Counted from the stretch's first letter, positions 1 through 8,708 are shown. The stretch: 16,108 nucleotides of DNA from Candidatus Thorarchaeota archaeon (GCA_011365025.1 RDOF01000053.1:1-16108); one strand, 5' to 3'. Notes: generated by a model not told the origin, from the letters alone. Made by a program: numbers and translations.

Positions 1-1
1 A

Positions 2-2635
2 GAGTGGAAAGCCCGCAAGGGTATACCTTCAGCCGTTTTAACTGTCGAAAGCACTGTTGAAGATGTAGCACGAAACATACAGGAGGCCTACAAATGGGAG
101 CCGGCACCAACATATGTGGTTCTCTTCGGCGATGTTGAAGCTATTCCAACCAATTACGATATGATACACGAAGGGAGGTTTGGCGGAAAACCAATATTTG
201 AGGATGGATATATTGCATCAGACTTGGGATACTTTAACGTTGAAGGTAACAGTTATTTTCCAGACATGATTTACAGTCGAATTTCGGTGGACACGGTGGA
301 ACAAGCTGAAGCAATTGTGAGCAAGACCATTCAATATGAAATAGACCCGCCAGCCGATCCATTATTCTATAACAGCATGTTGCTAGCGGGAACCTTCGAA
401 GACAAGCCTCCATTCAAGAATGGAATTGAAGATGCAGCGTTTCCATTCATTTACCATTTGGAAAGAATAAGACATTACTTGGAGGACAATCATGAGTACG
501 CAATTCATTTCAATTATTCATGTGCGGGATTAGGCACAGAACCAATGCCGGAGTATTTCCATGCCCCGCTCACATCAGAAATCAGCTCAATAGCAGTTAG
601 GAATTCTCTACCAGCCGATTACGAGTGGCTTTGGGCCTATGATCATCCACTTGATTACGATGAGGCGAGATTAAACATTACGAAGAACATTAACGAAGGC
701 CGATTCTTGGTTTTGTATTATAGTCACGGTGGCTCCAAGAACATGATATATCCCGTGGACGTTAGCTTGTTTCCAAACGGATATGACAGAAATGATAGAG
801 ATATTGTGGAGGGATGGCAAACTCCTTACTTCAATACTTCTTATTTTTCAGACCTAACAAATGGAGATCTAACACCTCTTGTTGTGAGTATCGCATGTAA
901 CACAGGCTGGTTTGACGGGGAAACGGACGAGGGTCATATGGACATAGCAGAGTTCGACCCAAATCCGTTTGAAGACTACGAAAATGAGTGCTTCGCCGAA
1001 AACATAACGAGGATTGAGGAAGGAGGCGCTGTCGCAGCGATTTCAGCGTCACGTCCATCCTACGGCCTAACCTGTGGAGACCTGCTGGACGGCATTGTGG
1101 GCGCGTTCTGGCCAGGATTTCTGGGATACCAGACTGAGCCCATATATGAAATGGGATCTGCTCTCTATTTTGGCAAGCTGTATATGGCAAGCAAGTGGTT
1201 GGGGTTGTATACTCGACAAGATGTTATCAGGACCACCTTTGAAGAATTCCATCTCTTTGGAGACCCCGAAACCCAGCTCTGGACAGAAGATCCGTCGAGT
1301 TTCAGTGTGTCTCATCCAATTTCAATAAGTACTTCGGGCACACAAAGATTCGTTGTCACCGTCAGAGACCTGGATTCGGAGCCAGTGAATTATGCAAAGG
1401 TATGCATTCAGCAAGGTACACATGTCTATCAGGTGGGATACACAAACCAAGCTGGTCAGGTCATTTTCGATGTGAATCCGGCAGACACGCCGGCCTCTCT
1501 CAATGTGACTGTCACCAAACACAATTTCAGACCTTACCTAGGGGAGATTCTTGTTAAGCCCAGTTCAGCAGAAGTAACTCTCTCAGAATACTCAGGCTTT
1601 CCTCTAGATACCGTCACTTTTACCCTATCAGGATTCGATGCGAACTATCCGATACGAGTATACATGGATGACTCTTGGGTGGCGACTATCTATTCAGGCA
1701 CGACTGCATACGGGCTAGTTCCAATAGGACCAGAGGGCCATGTCAATGTCTGGGTAGCTCACTACTCTCCCTATGATCCCGCGGACCTTTGGGAGCCTGT
1801 TGCGGTAAACCGCTACTACCGGCTTTCAACAGAACTGCACCCCGACCCCTACATCTATTCCCTGAATGATCGTAGCACATGGCATCTTGCAGATGGTAAT
1901 AAAGTGTGGAACAATCCATGCATAACACTATACGAGGGGGATAATCCAGCTACTGAGATTAGGCAAAACTCGGAATATGATGTCAAGGTGAAAGTGTATA
2001 ACCGAGGTAATGCAGACGCACCCCATACTACAGTTTCTCTATATTATGCACCCTTTGGTGGTGGTGTATCTTGGACCCGAGTTGGCTGGCAGCTTGTTTC
2101 GATTGATATGTCCGGAGAAGCTGAAGCATCCATTAAATGGCGGCCACTTCTACCGAATACGGCCTATCTTCAAGTGGTACTCGAAACGACGGGTGAGAAA
2201 GAAGAGGATGAACTCAACAACGTGGGGTGGGAAAGCGTTGGTGTGGTTCCTCTATGCTCTCCAGGGGCAACTAGTTTCCAGGTACGGAACCCTACAGACC
2301 AGACAGAGTACATCTTCATCAAAGTAAAGCAACAAGGGGACTATGATGATGTGTGGAATGCCACCATTCTGGATTATTCTTCTCAAGCCATGAGTACAGG
2401 TGAAAGCGAAACAGTCACGTTCTTTGTTGACCCCCAAACAGAAACTGGACTTCAGGAAGGGCATAGGTTCACAACTGAAATCTACGTAAATTGCGAACTG
2501 CTGGGTGGAATGGAATTCAATGCAACGCAGGCGGTCTGCCTTCCAAGTTGCTGCCCTTGCTGCTGCCTTTGCTTGTTGATTATAGGTGGGCTTATAATTG
2601 CAGGCGTTGCTGTTTGGTATAGAAGAAGAAACTGA
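2..2635 (+). CDS. Gingipain-like (peptidase C25) surface protease, 5' partial, membrane anchored
   Basis: The frame is open from base 2 (877 codons visible), so the GTG at 116 is internal and the true start lies outside the window. The N-terminal part matches the gingipain R/K fold of caspase-like cysteine proteases: a P-T-Y-V-V-L-F-G-D-V-E-A-I-P stretch near residues 35-48, a catalytic His in YYSHGG (codon 725-727, residue 242) and a catalytic Cys in SIACNTG (codon 896-898, residue 299). About residues 434-518 form an Ig-like domain of the kind found after C25 domains. Residues about 658-750 resemble CARDB (VKVYNRGNA ... ELNNVGW). The protein ends in a Cys-rich patch, one hydrophobic helix and the tail WYRRRN, so the bulk is predicted outside the cell with a C-terminal anchor. 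Expected role is extracellular or envelope protein degradation. The His/Cys pair makes the family call firm; substrate preference cannot be read. Signal peptide and propeptide would lie upstream of the window. Confidence 0.88.
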   Translation, partial: EWKARKGIPSAVLTVESTVEDVARNIQEAYKWEPAPTYVVLFGDVEAIPTNYDMIHEGRFGGKPIFEDGYIASDLGYFNVEGNSYFPDMIYSRISVDTVEQAEAIVSKTIQYEIDPPADPLFYNSMLLAGTFEDKPPFKNGIEDAAFPFIYHLERIRHYLEDNHEYAIHFNYSCAGLGTEPMPEYFHAPLTSEISSIAVRNSLPADYEWLWAYDHPLDYDEARLNITKNINEGRFLVLYYSHGGSKNMIYPVDVSLFPNGYDRNDRDIVEGWQTPYFNTSYFSDLTNGDLTPLVVSIACNTGWFDGETDEGHMDIAEFDPNPFEDYENECFAENITRIEEGGAVAAISASRPSYGLTCGDLLDGIVGAFWPGFLGYQTEPIYEMGSALYFGKLYMASKWLGLYTRQDVIRTTFEEFHLFGDPETQLWTEDPSSFSVSHPISISTSGTQRFVVTVRDLDSEPVNYAKVCIQQGTHVYQVGYTNQAGQVIFDVNPADTPASLNVTVTKHNFRPYLGEILVKPSSAEVTLSEYSGFPLDTVTFTLSGFDANYPIRVYMDDSWVATIYSGTTAYGLVPIGPEGHVNVWVAHYSPYDPADLWEPVAVNRYYRLSTELHPDPYIYSLNDRSTWHLADGNKVWNNPCITLYEGDNPATEIRQNSEYDVKVKVYNRGNADAPHTTVSLYYAPFGGGVSWTRVGWQLVSIDMSGEAEASIKWRPLLPNTAYLQVVLETTGEKEEDELNNVGWESVGVVPLCSPGATSFQVRNPTDQTEYIFIKVKQQGDYDDVWNATILDYSSQAMSTGESETVTFFVDPQTETGLQEGHRFTTEIYVNCELLGGMEFNATQAVCLPSCCPCCCLCLLIIGGLIIAGVAVWYRRRN

Positions 2636-2690
2636 TTACCGTGTAAGGAGCAAGTTTCTAAAAACCCATTTTCGTCATTTCGGCAATCAT

Positions 2691-2699
2691 ATTTTTAAG
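2691..2699 (+). promoter_or_regulatory. TATA-like box upstream of small membrane protein gene
   Basis: The A/T-rich word ATTTTTAAG lies in the 116-bp gap after the protease stop. A transcript starting about 25 bases downstream would begin near 2722 and carry the TAGGAGG ribosome-binding site at 2735-2741. It suggests that the small gene is transcribed separately from the protease. The call rests on position and base composition only. Confidence 0.4.
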
Positions 2700-2751
2700 C
2701 AAAATCGCATATATGCTGTGATTGTTTGCGTTCCTAGGAGGAATTCGAGAA

Positions 2752-2919
2752 TTGAAAATGCGTGATATCATAATTATATTGGTCATAATCATCATTATCA
2801 TTGCAATTTACCTTGTTGCCGAGTTCTTTGGGTTCATTGACCTTATCCCCGGTATAGGTCAGCCGAGACCAGAAGGAGCTCCTGGATTGCTGGATAAGCT
2901 CTTTTCGAGATTGCTCTAG
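2752..2919 (+). CDS. Small single-span Ile-rich membrane protein (unknown function)
   Basis: I do not recognise this gene. The chosen start is TTG at 2752, 10 bases after a strong TAGGAGG ribosome-binding site (2735-2741); ATG at 2758 is 16 bases away and would shorten it by two residues. The frame also extends up to a TTG at 2722, but that would put the ribosome-binding site inside the gene. The 55-residue product is almost wholly one transmembrane helix, with an IIIILVIIIIII run at about residues 6-17 and YLVAEFFGFIDL after it, then a Pro/Gly-rich linker and a short basic amphipathic tail ending DKLFSRLL. No signal peptidase site is evident, so it is probably a membrane-resident small protein with a short soluble tail. 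It lies 116 bp after the protease on the same strand but seems to have its own promoter, so a functional link is only possible. Confidence 0.6.
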   Translation: MKMRDIIIILVIIIIIIAIYLVAEFFGFIDLIPGIGQPRPEGAPGLLDKLFSRLL

Positions 2920-2931
2920 ACCATTCATCAT

Positions 2932-2960
2932 ACTAAGGCCCGAGATTCCCAATGCTTAGT
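2932..2960. terminator. Inverted repeat between convergent genes
   Basis: ACTAAG (2932-2937) and CTTAGT (2955-2960) form a 6-bp stem in the 60-bp gap between the convergent small membrane gene and the TPR gene. CTCTAGA at 2914-2920 and the palindrome CTCTAGAG at 2979-2986 sit at the two stop codons. It is a possible bidirectional termination region. No long T-tract supports it on either strand. Confidence 0.3.
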
Positions 2961-2979
2961 GTAAACTAGGATTGCTTCT

Positions 2980-4464
2980 CTAGAGCTTTGTCAATAATCT
3001 ATCATAGTAAGGTCTCAGAAACTGCAAGTTGTCCCTCTCGCAGAGTGCCTGCAGTTTCTGTATAATCTCTCTTAGAGCCGATTCATCATTGGAAATCATT
3101 GAGATATGAGCCTTGAGCAATAGCACCTGACCAAGAATTCCAGGGAGGTCTTCGGACAACGCCTTTTCTTCTAAGATTGCCAGGTATGGGCTAACCGCTT
3201 CTTTCTCACTGCTGGAATATACTTCAATTCCTGCTAGATGATGCAGAAAAATAAGCTGGATTTGATATGCCCAGCCTTGTCGCTCGTAGATTTTGAGGGC
3301 TTCTTCGAAACTAGTCGAAGCTAACAAGAAGTCACCTTGCTTCATTTCCATGACGCCAGTCACAAAATTCAGCCAAGCCAGCTGGCTTTCGTCTCCTGAC
3401 TTCATAATTGATTCCTGTGACCTGTCAACTAGAACCTGAGCTTCTCCCAGTCTATTGAGTAGAACAAGCGACCATGCTTGATTGAGAATAGCACGGTTTA
3501 TCAAGTAGGGCCTGCTTTTGAATTGGGCTTCAGCCATGCAACCCCATTCGTAACCCGATTCAGGCTCTCCCACAACATTGTATAATGTTGAGAGAAACAA
3601 GGATGCATTCCCGGTATCGAGTCCTGCGCCTTCTCGAATCGATACCACCTGCAAGCAGCGCTTGATAGCACTATCATACTCGCCGCGTATCGCATCCAGT
3701 GTGCCAAATTGCTCCACGATGTACGCATAGTTCTCTGGAATGCCAAGCGAGTTTTCCACTATTCGATAAGCCTGCTCCAACAACTCTCTGGATTCCTGCC
3801 TGTCATACGCCTTGACAATCGTTGCTTTCCTAATCAGAAGGTGCGCCATTCGAAGTCGGTCATCATGCTTCTCTGCAAGTCGCAAACCTCTGTTGATGCA
3901 GTTAATCCGTGCTTGCGAATCGCCGTCTGCATGCGCACGTATTTCTAGATAGTCATTCAGTATGATTTCATAGAAACCAAAATCTGGATTACTTCCAATA
4001 ATCTCACGAATTCTGTCCAAGGTTGATGTTTGGTACATAGTAGTAGGGTAATTTCTCATATCAGCCTCAAATTTCATAAAGTGCATTTCGAGAGCTAGCC
4101 ATTCTTCAGGTTGAGTCTCAAGGATTGCATCAGCCAATTCATGAACCTTCTCTATGTCCTCAACTGTTCCTTGATAGGCGGAGGCATAGAATAGATTTGG
4201 ACCCAGAACTTGATGCTCGCCATATTTCTCTCTAATTCTGTCAATGAGCTTATAGTTTAATGCAAGGATTGCATGGTGGATGGCAAAGTAAACAACCATG
4301 ATTGGGCTATCCCTGCCGATTACAAGGTTTCCCAGCCTAATCACGAAATCGTAATAGTCCGAGGCTTCAGTCATCGTGGTTTCTAGAGTACTTCTCGTTT
4401 CTCCATCGATAAATGGGAAATACTGGGTGATCGTTCCTATAGGCTCCATCGTCTCTTCACGCAT
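2980..4464 (-). CDS. TPR-repeat protein (cytosolic, unknown role)
   Basis: This is a 494-residue, largely alpha-helical protein with no signal peptide or membrane span. Degenerate tetratricopeptide repeats of about 34-40 residues run through roughly residues 150-470, for example IRGEYDSAIKRCLQVVSIRE, LNRLGEAQVLVDRSQES and MKQGDFLLASTSFEEALKIY. TPR arrays usually bind protein partners; no catalytic or DNA-binding domain is visible. The start is uncertain because no candidate has a Shine-Dalgarno sequence. The frame is open to a GTG at 4575, with further ATGs at 4539, 4464 and 4449. I chose 4464 because a TATA-like CTTATTACATA lies about 30 bases upstream and the sequence before it looks non-conserved; this is a judgement. 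It is 3' of fdhB on the same strand but separated by about 190 bp, so it is probably a separate unit. Its neighbours give no clear clue to its partner. Confidence 0.8.
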   Translation of the reverse strand: MREETMEPIGTITQYFPFIDGETRSTLETTMTEASDYYDFVIRLGNLVIGRDSPIMVVYFAIHHAILALNYKLIDRIREKYGEHQVLGPNLFYASAYQGTVEDIEKVHELADAILETQPEEWLALEMHFMKFEADMRNYPTTMYQTSTLDRIREIIGSNPDFGFYEIILNDYLEIRAHADGDSQARINCINRGLRLAEKHDDRLRMAHLLIRKATIVKAYDRQESRELLEQAYRIVENSLGIPENYAYIVEQFGTLDAIRGEYDSAIKRCLQVVSIREGAGLDTGNASLFLSTLYNVVGEPESGYEWGCMAEAQFKSRPYLINRAILNQAWSLVLLNRLGEAQVLVDRSQESIMKSGDESQLAWLNFVTGVMEMKQGDFLLASTSFEEALKIYERQGWAYQIQLIFLHHLAGIEVYSSSEKEAVSPYLAILEEKALSEDLPGILGQVLLLKAHISMISNDESALREIIQKLQALCERDNLQFLRPYYDRLLTKL

Positions 4465-4655
4465 TTCTGAATAAACATCACTTTGCCTTGGTATGTAATA
4501 AGCCTTCCAACTTCGATTTGTGGATTGGCTGTTGGTCATAAATGGTAGGTTTCGCACATAGTGAACTGCTAACACACATTATCAAGGAGAATTCTGCTGA
4601 ACGATCTTTTGAGCATTCATCGTTATACCTGGGAGAAAACCTCAAGGAGCATCTT

Positions 4656-5927
4656 TCATCCATCCTCACTCGCTGCTGATTTGGTCGCCAAAGCCCGCTT
4701 TAGAGCAGGTATATCAAGGAAAGTGTCCTCTATACTAAGTTCCTCAATCATAGCGGAGTTAAGTGGGGGCCCATCCTCAAGGCTCATTCCTGGGGTGTAT
4801 TCAAAGACTTCGGTCAACCGTTGATTGAGAAGCGAAAAGAGCTTAGACAAGGGAAGCTCCATTGGACATGCATCTTGGCATTGCCCACAATTCACACAGG
4901 AATCAGCTACGTGTGCAAGTCTTGTGAGTGGGAAGACCGTGTCAGGGGGTATCTCTCCACCATCCACAAAGCCTCTCTTCGCTTCAAGAAGACAGTGGTC
5001 GCAATAGCAGATTGGGCACGCATCTCTGCATCCGTAGCACTTTATGCACCTGCTAAATTCGTTCATCCAATAGTCCAGTCTGTCTTCGAAACTGAGTTCA
5101 AGTATTGGGCCGAAATCTCGTTCGCGCCATTCCTTTGCGAGGGCTTTCTCAGCAGCATCCATTTTCTCACGCATCTCAATGGCGCTCTTCTTTGCCTTGG
5201 TTACTACGACAAAGCCATCTTTTTTGGCTCCCTCAAGTAGAATCCTTCCCTTTTCAGAGCCAATCTCAATGAAGGTGCTGCCTTCTTTTTCGTCCTCGGT
5301 TCCCCACTTCCCGAATGCCAAATCAGCGAAGGATGGAATATTTACTTCGCATCGGCGGCAATTTTCTCGGCGACCTAGATTCTTCTCCTCAAGCTCACTC
5401 AAGTTCATTGATTTGGATGTTCCATCTTCTAGGAAGATGGTGAGCTGTCCATTGCTAATGTCCTCTCCGACCACAGACCTAGGGTCGACCTTGAATTCCT
5501 CTGAAAACATCCGCTTAGCAACCACAGGAGAGATTGTTCCTGTACAGTTCAGTCCGATTAGAGTCAAATTATCAGTGCCTATTCTATGTCTCTTCTGAAG
5601 CTCTATGATACTTCGGATGTCGCATGGCTTCCCCACAACCGCCAATTTCATTTCTCCACCACCATTAAGGTACTCTTTCAGAAAACGTGAAATGTTTGGG
5701 ATAGAGCAGTGTAGAGACCCAGTTGTCGCATCCAAGTCGTCGGGATTTGCTATCAAAACGGGAACACCATCATACCTATTCCCATTTCTGGCCATCACCG
5801 TGACAACTCCATCAACATGGCCGGATTTCAACGCGTACTTCAGAATGGAAGTCACCGCACCTCCAGACTCGGTTCTTGTGCGTGTCTTTTCATCGGCAGA
5901 ACGAGCTATAAAGTACTTGTCACTCAT
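4656..5927 (-). CDS. fdhB: F420-type formate dehydrogenase beta subunit (FrhB/FdhB family)
   Basis: This 423-residue flavin and iron-sulfur protein passes electrons between the FdhA catalytic subunit and coenzyme F420 or a ferredoxin/Hdr partner. The N-terminal FrhB/FdhB domain shows SGGAVTSILKYAL (residues 21-33), VVGKPCDIRSI (97-107) and FADLAFGKWG (200-209). The C-terminal half has two ferredoxin-type [4Fe-4S] motifs: C294-x2-C297-x2-C300-x3-C304, with further Cys at 307, 309 and 312, and C344-x2-C347-x2-C350-x3-C354-P. This order matches methanogen FdhB. The start at 5927 is well supported: GGAGGTGA lies four bases upstream and the ATG overlaps the fdhA stop as ATGA. A longer frame beginning MCCKCGGEP (5954) would overlap fdhA more and lacks a ribosome-binding site. 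The tail after the second cluster (about 65 residues) is cytosolic and of unknown role. It is the last gene of the mvhD-fdhA-fdhB operon. Homologues use F420 in methanogens; the acceptor here is inferred. Confidence 0.92.
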   Translation of the reverse strand: MSDKYFIARSADEKTRTRTESGGAVTSILKYALKSGHVDGVVTVMARNGNRYDGVPVLIANPDDLDATTGSLHCSIPNISRFLKEYLNGGGEMKLAVVGKPCDIRSIIELQKRHRIGTDNLTLIGLNCTGTISPVVAKRMFSEEFKVDPRSVVGEDISNGQLTIFLEDGTSKSMNLSELEEKNLGRRENCRRCEVNIPSFADLAFGKWGTEDEKEGSTFIEIGSEKGRILLEGAKKDGFVVVTKAKKSAIEMREKMDAAEKALAKEWRERDFGPILELSFEDRLDYWMNEFSRCIKCYGCRDACPICYCDHCLLEAKRGFVDGGEIPPDTVFPLTRLAHVADSCVNCGQCQDACPMELPLSKLFSLLNQRLTEVFEYTPGMSLEDGPPLNSAMIEELSIEDTFLDIPALKRALATKSAASEDG

Positions 5928-7951
5928 TGGCTCACCTCCACACTTACAGCACATACCTTATACTCTGGCATTCCGCATGCAGGGTCCAAAACAGGATTAG
6001 TCATTATGTTGGCACAAGATTCGCTGAAATGGAATGGAAGAAAGACAAGACCCTGCGGCACATCGTTTGTCAGATGAGCTCTCACTTCAACAGCTCCTCT
6101 CCGGGTCCGCAGAGTGACTACTGTTCCCTCTCGAACGCCCTTCGTGATTGCATCTTTCGGATTGATTTCAACATAGCCATCTGAAATTTCAGCGTCCAGT
6201 TTCGGCGTTCTCCTGCTCATTGTGCCAGTATGGTAATGGAAAATGCTTCTTCCTGTTGTGAGTATGAATGGATACTCATCATCAGGCAACTCAGCAGGCG
6301 GCTTGAATTCGACTACTTGCAGATGACCAAGTCCATCGGGGGTATTGAACTTCTCCGTGAAGAAAGTGCTCGTGCCTGGATGGTCCTCAGAGGGACATGG
6401 CCACTGAATTCCACCCACAGCGTTTTCCAGCCGTTCATAGGTGATGCCCTTGTAAGGAGGGACGCACCTCCGGATTTCCTCCAGTATTTCACCTGGAGAT
6501 GAGAAGTCAAATTTGTCTTTATAGCCCATCCTTTCTGCCACTTGGACCACTATCCACCAATCATGTTTTGCCTTACCGGGAGGGGCGATGATTGGGTTAA
6601 TTTTCTGCACGCGCCTGTCAACATATGCATGGATGCCCTCTCGCTCTACCCATGTGGTTGCGGGAAGTATGACATCAGCCAACTGGGCAGTTTCTGTGGG
6701 AAAGATATCCTGAACAACCAACAATTCCTTTTCTTCCAGAGATTTTCGTACGTTTTCAACATCCGGCGCCGCCATCATCGGATTTGTTCCCACAATCCAT
6801 AGGTACTTGGTCTGCTGGATCATCTTAGTATACGGCAATCCCGGTTCAGATGGAAGGTTATCCACACCCCAGAGCTTCCCAAACCGCTCATGAACGTCGC
6901 CGCCAACTCTCTGGAAACCGGGATAGAAGACATTCAGACAGCCCATATCACCGGTGCCCTCACCGTTGATTTGTCCACGCGTGGGGCAAAGTCCTGTACC
7001 AGGTCGGCCATATTGGCCCGTTATTAGTGCCAAAGATGCCAGTGCCTTGATTCCATCAGCTCCAGTAGTGTGCTGGTTTAGTCCTTGATTGTATATCACG
7101 GAGCCAGTCTTGGCCTTCGCGAACCATTCTGCAGCTGTCTTCAGGTCCTTTTCAGAGACGCCCGTTATTTTCGTCATCTCCTTGAGGTCCAAGGCGGAGA
7201 GGTGACTTCTGAGTTCATCAATTCCCGTCGTTCGTGATTCGATGAATTTGGTGTTTTCCAATCCGCCTTCCAGTATGATTTTCATCATGGCGTTGATGAC
7301 TGCCACATCGGTCCCTGAAGCCAACTGAAGGTGGAGATTGCCAAGCTCTCTTGCCGTGACGGTATGTCGTGGGTCAATTACAATAACTTTGGCCCCCTTC
7401 TTCTTCGCCTTGAACATCCTTCTTGCCATCATTGGAAAGGTTTCACTCGGGTTTACGCCGACTAGAAGGAAACAATCCGCTTTCTCAAGGTCCAATTGAG
7501 AGATTGGCATGACACCGGAGCCAACAGTCGCGCCAAGACCAGCTGCGGTGGATGAGTGACATAATCGACCACAGTATTCGACATTGTTGGTCTTCATCAC
7601 CGCTCGCGCGAATTTTTGCAGGACATACGCATCCTCGTTTGTATTCTTTCCAGAGGCAAGCAGACCAAACTCCCCCGGTGCTGCTGCCTTCAGCTTATCC
7701 GCTATGAAATCCAGTGCCTCTTTCCAAGACACCTCGGTTAGTTTTCCATTCTTTCTAATCATAGGGACAGTCAGTCGATCATCGGCATAGAGGAACTGGT
7801 ACGCATTTCTTCCCTTTGGGCAGTTGCCGCCGGCATTTATTGGATGTTCATGCCAGGGCTCCTGGCCTATGATTTTGCCATCCTTGATTACAAGATTGAT
7901 ACCGCAGCCGCAGCTGCAGTAGGGACAGACTGTTGGCTCATACGAGATCAT
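5924..7951 (-). CDS. fdhA: Formate dehydrogenase catalytic (alpha) subunit, Mo/W-bis-pterin, Cys type
   Basis: This 675-residue molybdopterin oxidoreductase of the DMSO reductase superfamily is predicted to interconvert formate and CO2 in the cytoplasm; no Tat signal is present. Domains in order: an N-terminal [4Fe-4S] site C9-x2-C12-x3-C16 with C44 in GGNCPKG (the Lys of CPKG is the usual electron-relay residue); the active-site segment CGRLCHSS with Cys131-His132, where E. coli FdhF has selenocysteine-His; RGQING with Arg325, the formate-binding Arg of the family; and a C-terminal pterin-binding domain with TTGRSIFHYHTGTMSRRT (about 565-582). Codon 131 is TGT (7559-7561), so this is a true Cys enzyme and not a misread Sec. 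Cys, His and Arg together favour formate dehydrogenase over nitrate reductase or other family members. The start has GGGAGGG just upstream and overlaps the mvhD stop (ATGA). Length is normal for methanogen-type FdhA. Metal (Mo or W) cannot be decided from sequence. Confidence 0.93.
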   Translation of the reverse strand: MISYEPTVCPYCSCGCGINLVIKDGKIIGQEPWHEHPINAGGNCPKGRNAYQFLYADDRLTVPMIRKNGKLTEVSWKEALDFIADKLKAAAPGEFGLLASGKNTNEDAYVLQKFARAVMKTNNVEYCGRLCHSSTAAGLGATVGSGVMPISQLDLEKADCFLLVGVNPSETFPMMARRMFKAKKKGAKVIVIDPRHTVTARELGNLHLQLASGTDVAVINAMMKIILEGGLENTKFIESRTTGIDELRSHLSALDLKEMTKITGVSEKDLKTAAEWFAKAKTGSVIYNQGLNQHTTGADGIKALASLALITGQYGRPGTGLCPTRGQINGEGTGDMGCLNVFYPGFQRVGGDVHERFGKLWGVDNLPSEPGLPYTKMIQQTKYLWIVGTNPMMAAPDVENVRKSLEEKELLVVQDIFPTETAQLADVILPATTWVEREGIHAYVDRRVQKINPIIAPPGKAKHDWWIVVQVAERMGYKDKFDFSSPGEILEEIRRCVPPYKGITYERLENAVGGIQWPCPSEDHPGTSTFFTEKFNTPDGLGHLQVVEFKPPAELPDDEYPFILTTGRSIFHYHTGTMSRRTPKLDAEISDGYVEINPKDAITKGVREGTVVTLRTRRGAVEVRAHLTNDVPQGLVFLPFHFSESCANIMTNPVLDPACGMPEYKVCAVSVEVSQ
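5932..5939 (-). promoter_or_regulatory. Strong ribosome-binding site of fdhB inside fdhA
   Basis: The minus strand reads GGAGGTGA four bases before the fdhB ATG, within the last codons of fdhA. It fixes the fdhB start at 5927 and, with the ATGA overlap, suggests translational coupling and matched subunit amounts. Confidence 0.8.
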
Positions 7952-8406
7952 TCAGTATCCCTCCCAAATGGACTAGGGCCAAGGTTCCTAATCTCCTCCA
8001 CAAATTCATTGACCACTTTGCCAAACTTGCCCGCCTCTGATGCAGACACCCATTCCAGACGCAATCGCGCAGGGTCAAGACCGATGGTTTCCATCATCGT
8101 CTTTAGCATCATGACTCTTCTTCGAGTGTAGAGATTCCCGGACTTGTAGTGACAGTCTCCGGGATGGCATCCTGCCACCAGCACGCCATCTGCACCCAGC
8201 AGCAACGTTTTGATCAGAAATATCGGGTCGACTCGGCTTGAGCAATTCACCCTGACATTATGCACTCGAGGTGAGTACTGGATGCGACTTGTCCCGGCCA
8301 AATCAGCGCCTGCATATGAACACCAATTGCAAAGAAACGCCACAATTTTCGGCTCAAAGACTGATTCTTGCGTTACCCCCTCTTCACTGCCCGCCACCTT
8401 TGTCAT
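7948..8406 (-). CDS. mvhD: MvhD-family iron-sulfur electron-transfer subunit
   Basis: This small (152 residues) iron-sulfur protein normally links a hydrogenase or formate dehydrogenase to heterodisulfide reductase HdrA in flavin-based electron bifurcation. Characteristic blocks are FLCNWCSYAGADLAG (C26, C29), RVNCSSRVDP (C54) and VAGCHPGDCHY (C80, C85), with Arg-Met-rich helices after them; this is the standard MvhD Cys pattern. Two in-frame ATGs compete: 8412, three bases after GGAGG (8416-8420), and 8406, nine bases after it. I prefer 8406 for spacing; the difference is two residues. It is the first gene of the operon and its stop overlaps the fdhA start. No hdrA, hdrB or hdrC lies in the window, so its Hdr partner, if any, is encoded elsewhere. 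Subunit identity is firm; the pathway is inferred. Confidence 0.9.
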   Translation of the reverse strand: MTKVAGSEEGVTQESVFEPKIVAFLCNWCSYAGADLAGTSRIQYSPRVHNVRVNCSSRVDPIFLIKTLLLGADGVLVAGCHPGDCHYKSGNLYTRRRVMMLKTMMETIGLDPARLRLEWVSASEAGKFGKVVNEFVEEIRNLGPSPFGRDTE

Positions 8407-8421
8407 TCTCATTAGCCTCCA

Positions 8422-8508
8422 TCAAGTACTGAGAGTCAAATACCACTTCCCCTTCTCAGAGCCAATTGACTCATTACTAAGAACGGAGTCTTGTTCCATC
8501 AATGACAT
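8422..8508 (-). other. Possible leader mini-ORF upstream of mvhD (28 codons)
   Basis: In the leader of the Fdh operon an ATG at 8508 follows AGGTGG by seven bases and opens a 28-codon frame ending at TGA (8422-8424), immediately before the mvhD ribosome-binding site. The same frame is open back to a GTG at 8562. The peptide (MSLMEQDSVL...) has no recognised motif. It may be a leader peptide coupled to mvhD or simply chance. Confidence 0.2.
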
Positions 8509-8708
8509 GGGAAGGCCACCTATGGGGATGCTCTTGGCTCCAAGTCTCAAGGTTATCTGCACCTGCGTCGAAACCTAGTTTTTGCTGCAATCCTTTCGAA
8601 TCCGGCTTCAGAGTATGGAAGCAAACCCGATGCACATTGCAACTTGCGTGGTTGGAACCTGTGGAAAAAAACGGCCTTATTAGTTACACTGTTATATCCA
8701 AGGAACGC

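Noticed and set aside
4478..4669. 63-codon minus frame between fdhB and the TPR gene
   Set aside because: It overlaps the TPR start region in another frame and resembles no family.
5928..5954. N-terminal extension of FdhB (MCCKCGGEP) as a metal-binding tail
   Set aside because: It lies inside the fdhA 3' end, lacks its own ribosome-binding site, and a strong GGAGGTGA sits inside it serving the ATG at 5927.
7559..7561. Possible selenocysteine at the FdhA active site
   Set aside because: The codon reads TGT (Cys131) and no in-frame TGA occurs, so no Sec insertion is needed.
8590..8612. TTCGAATCC motif resembling a tRNA T-loop
   Set aside because: The flanking bases do not form a T-arm, and no acceptor or anticodon stem could be found on either strand.
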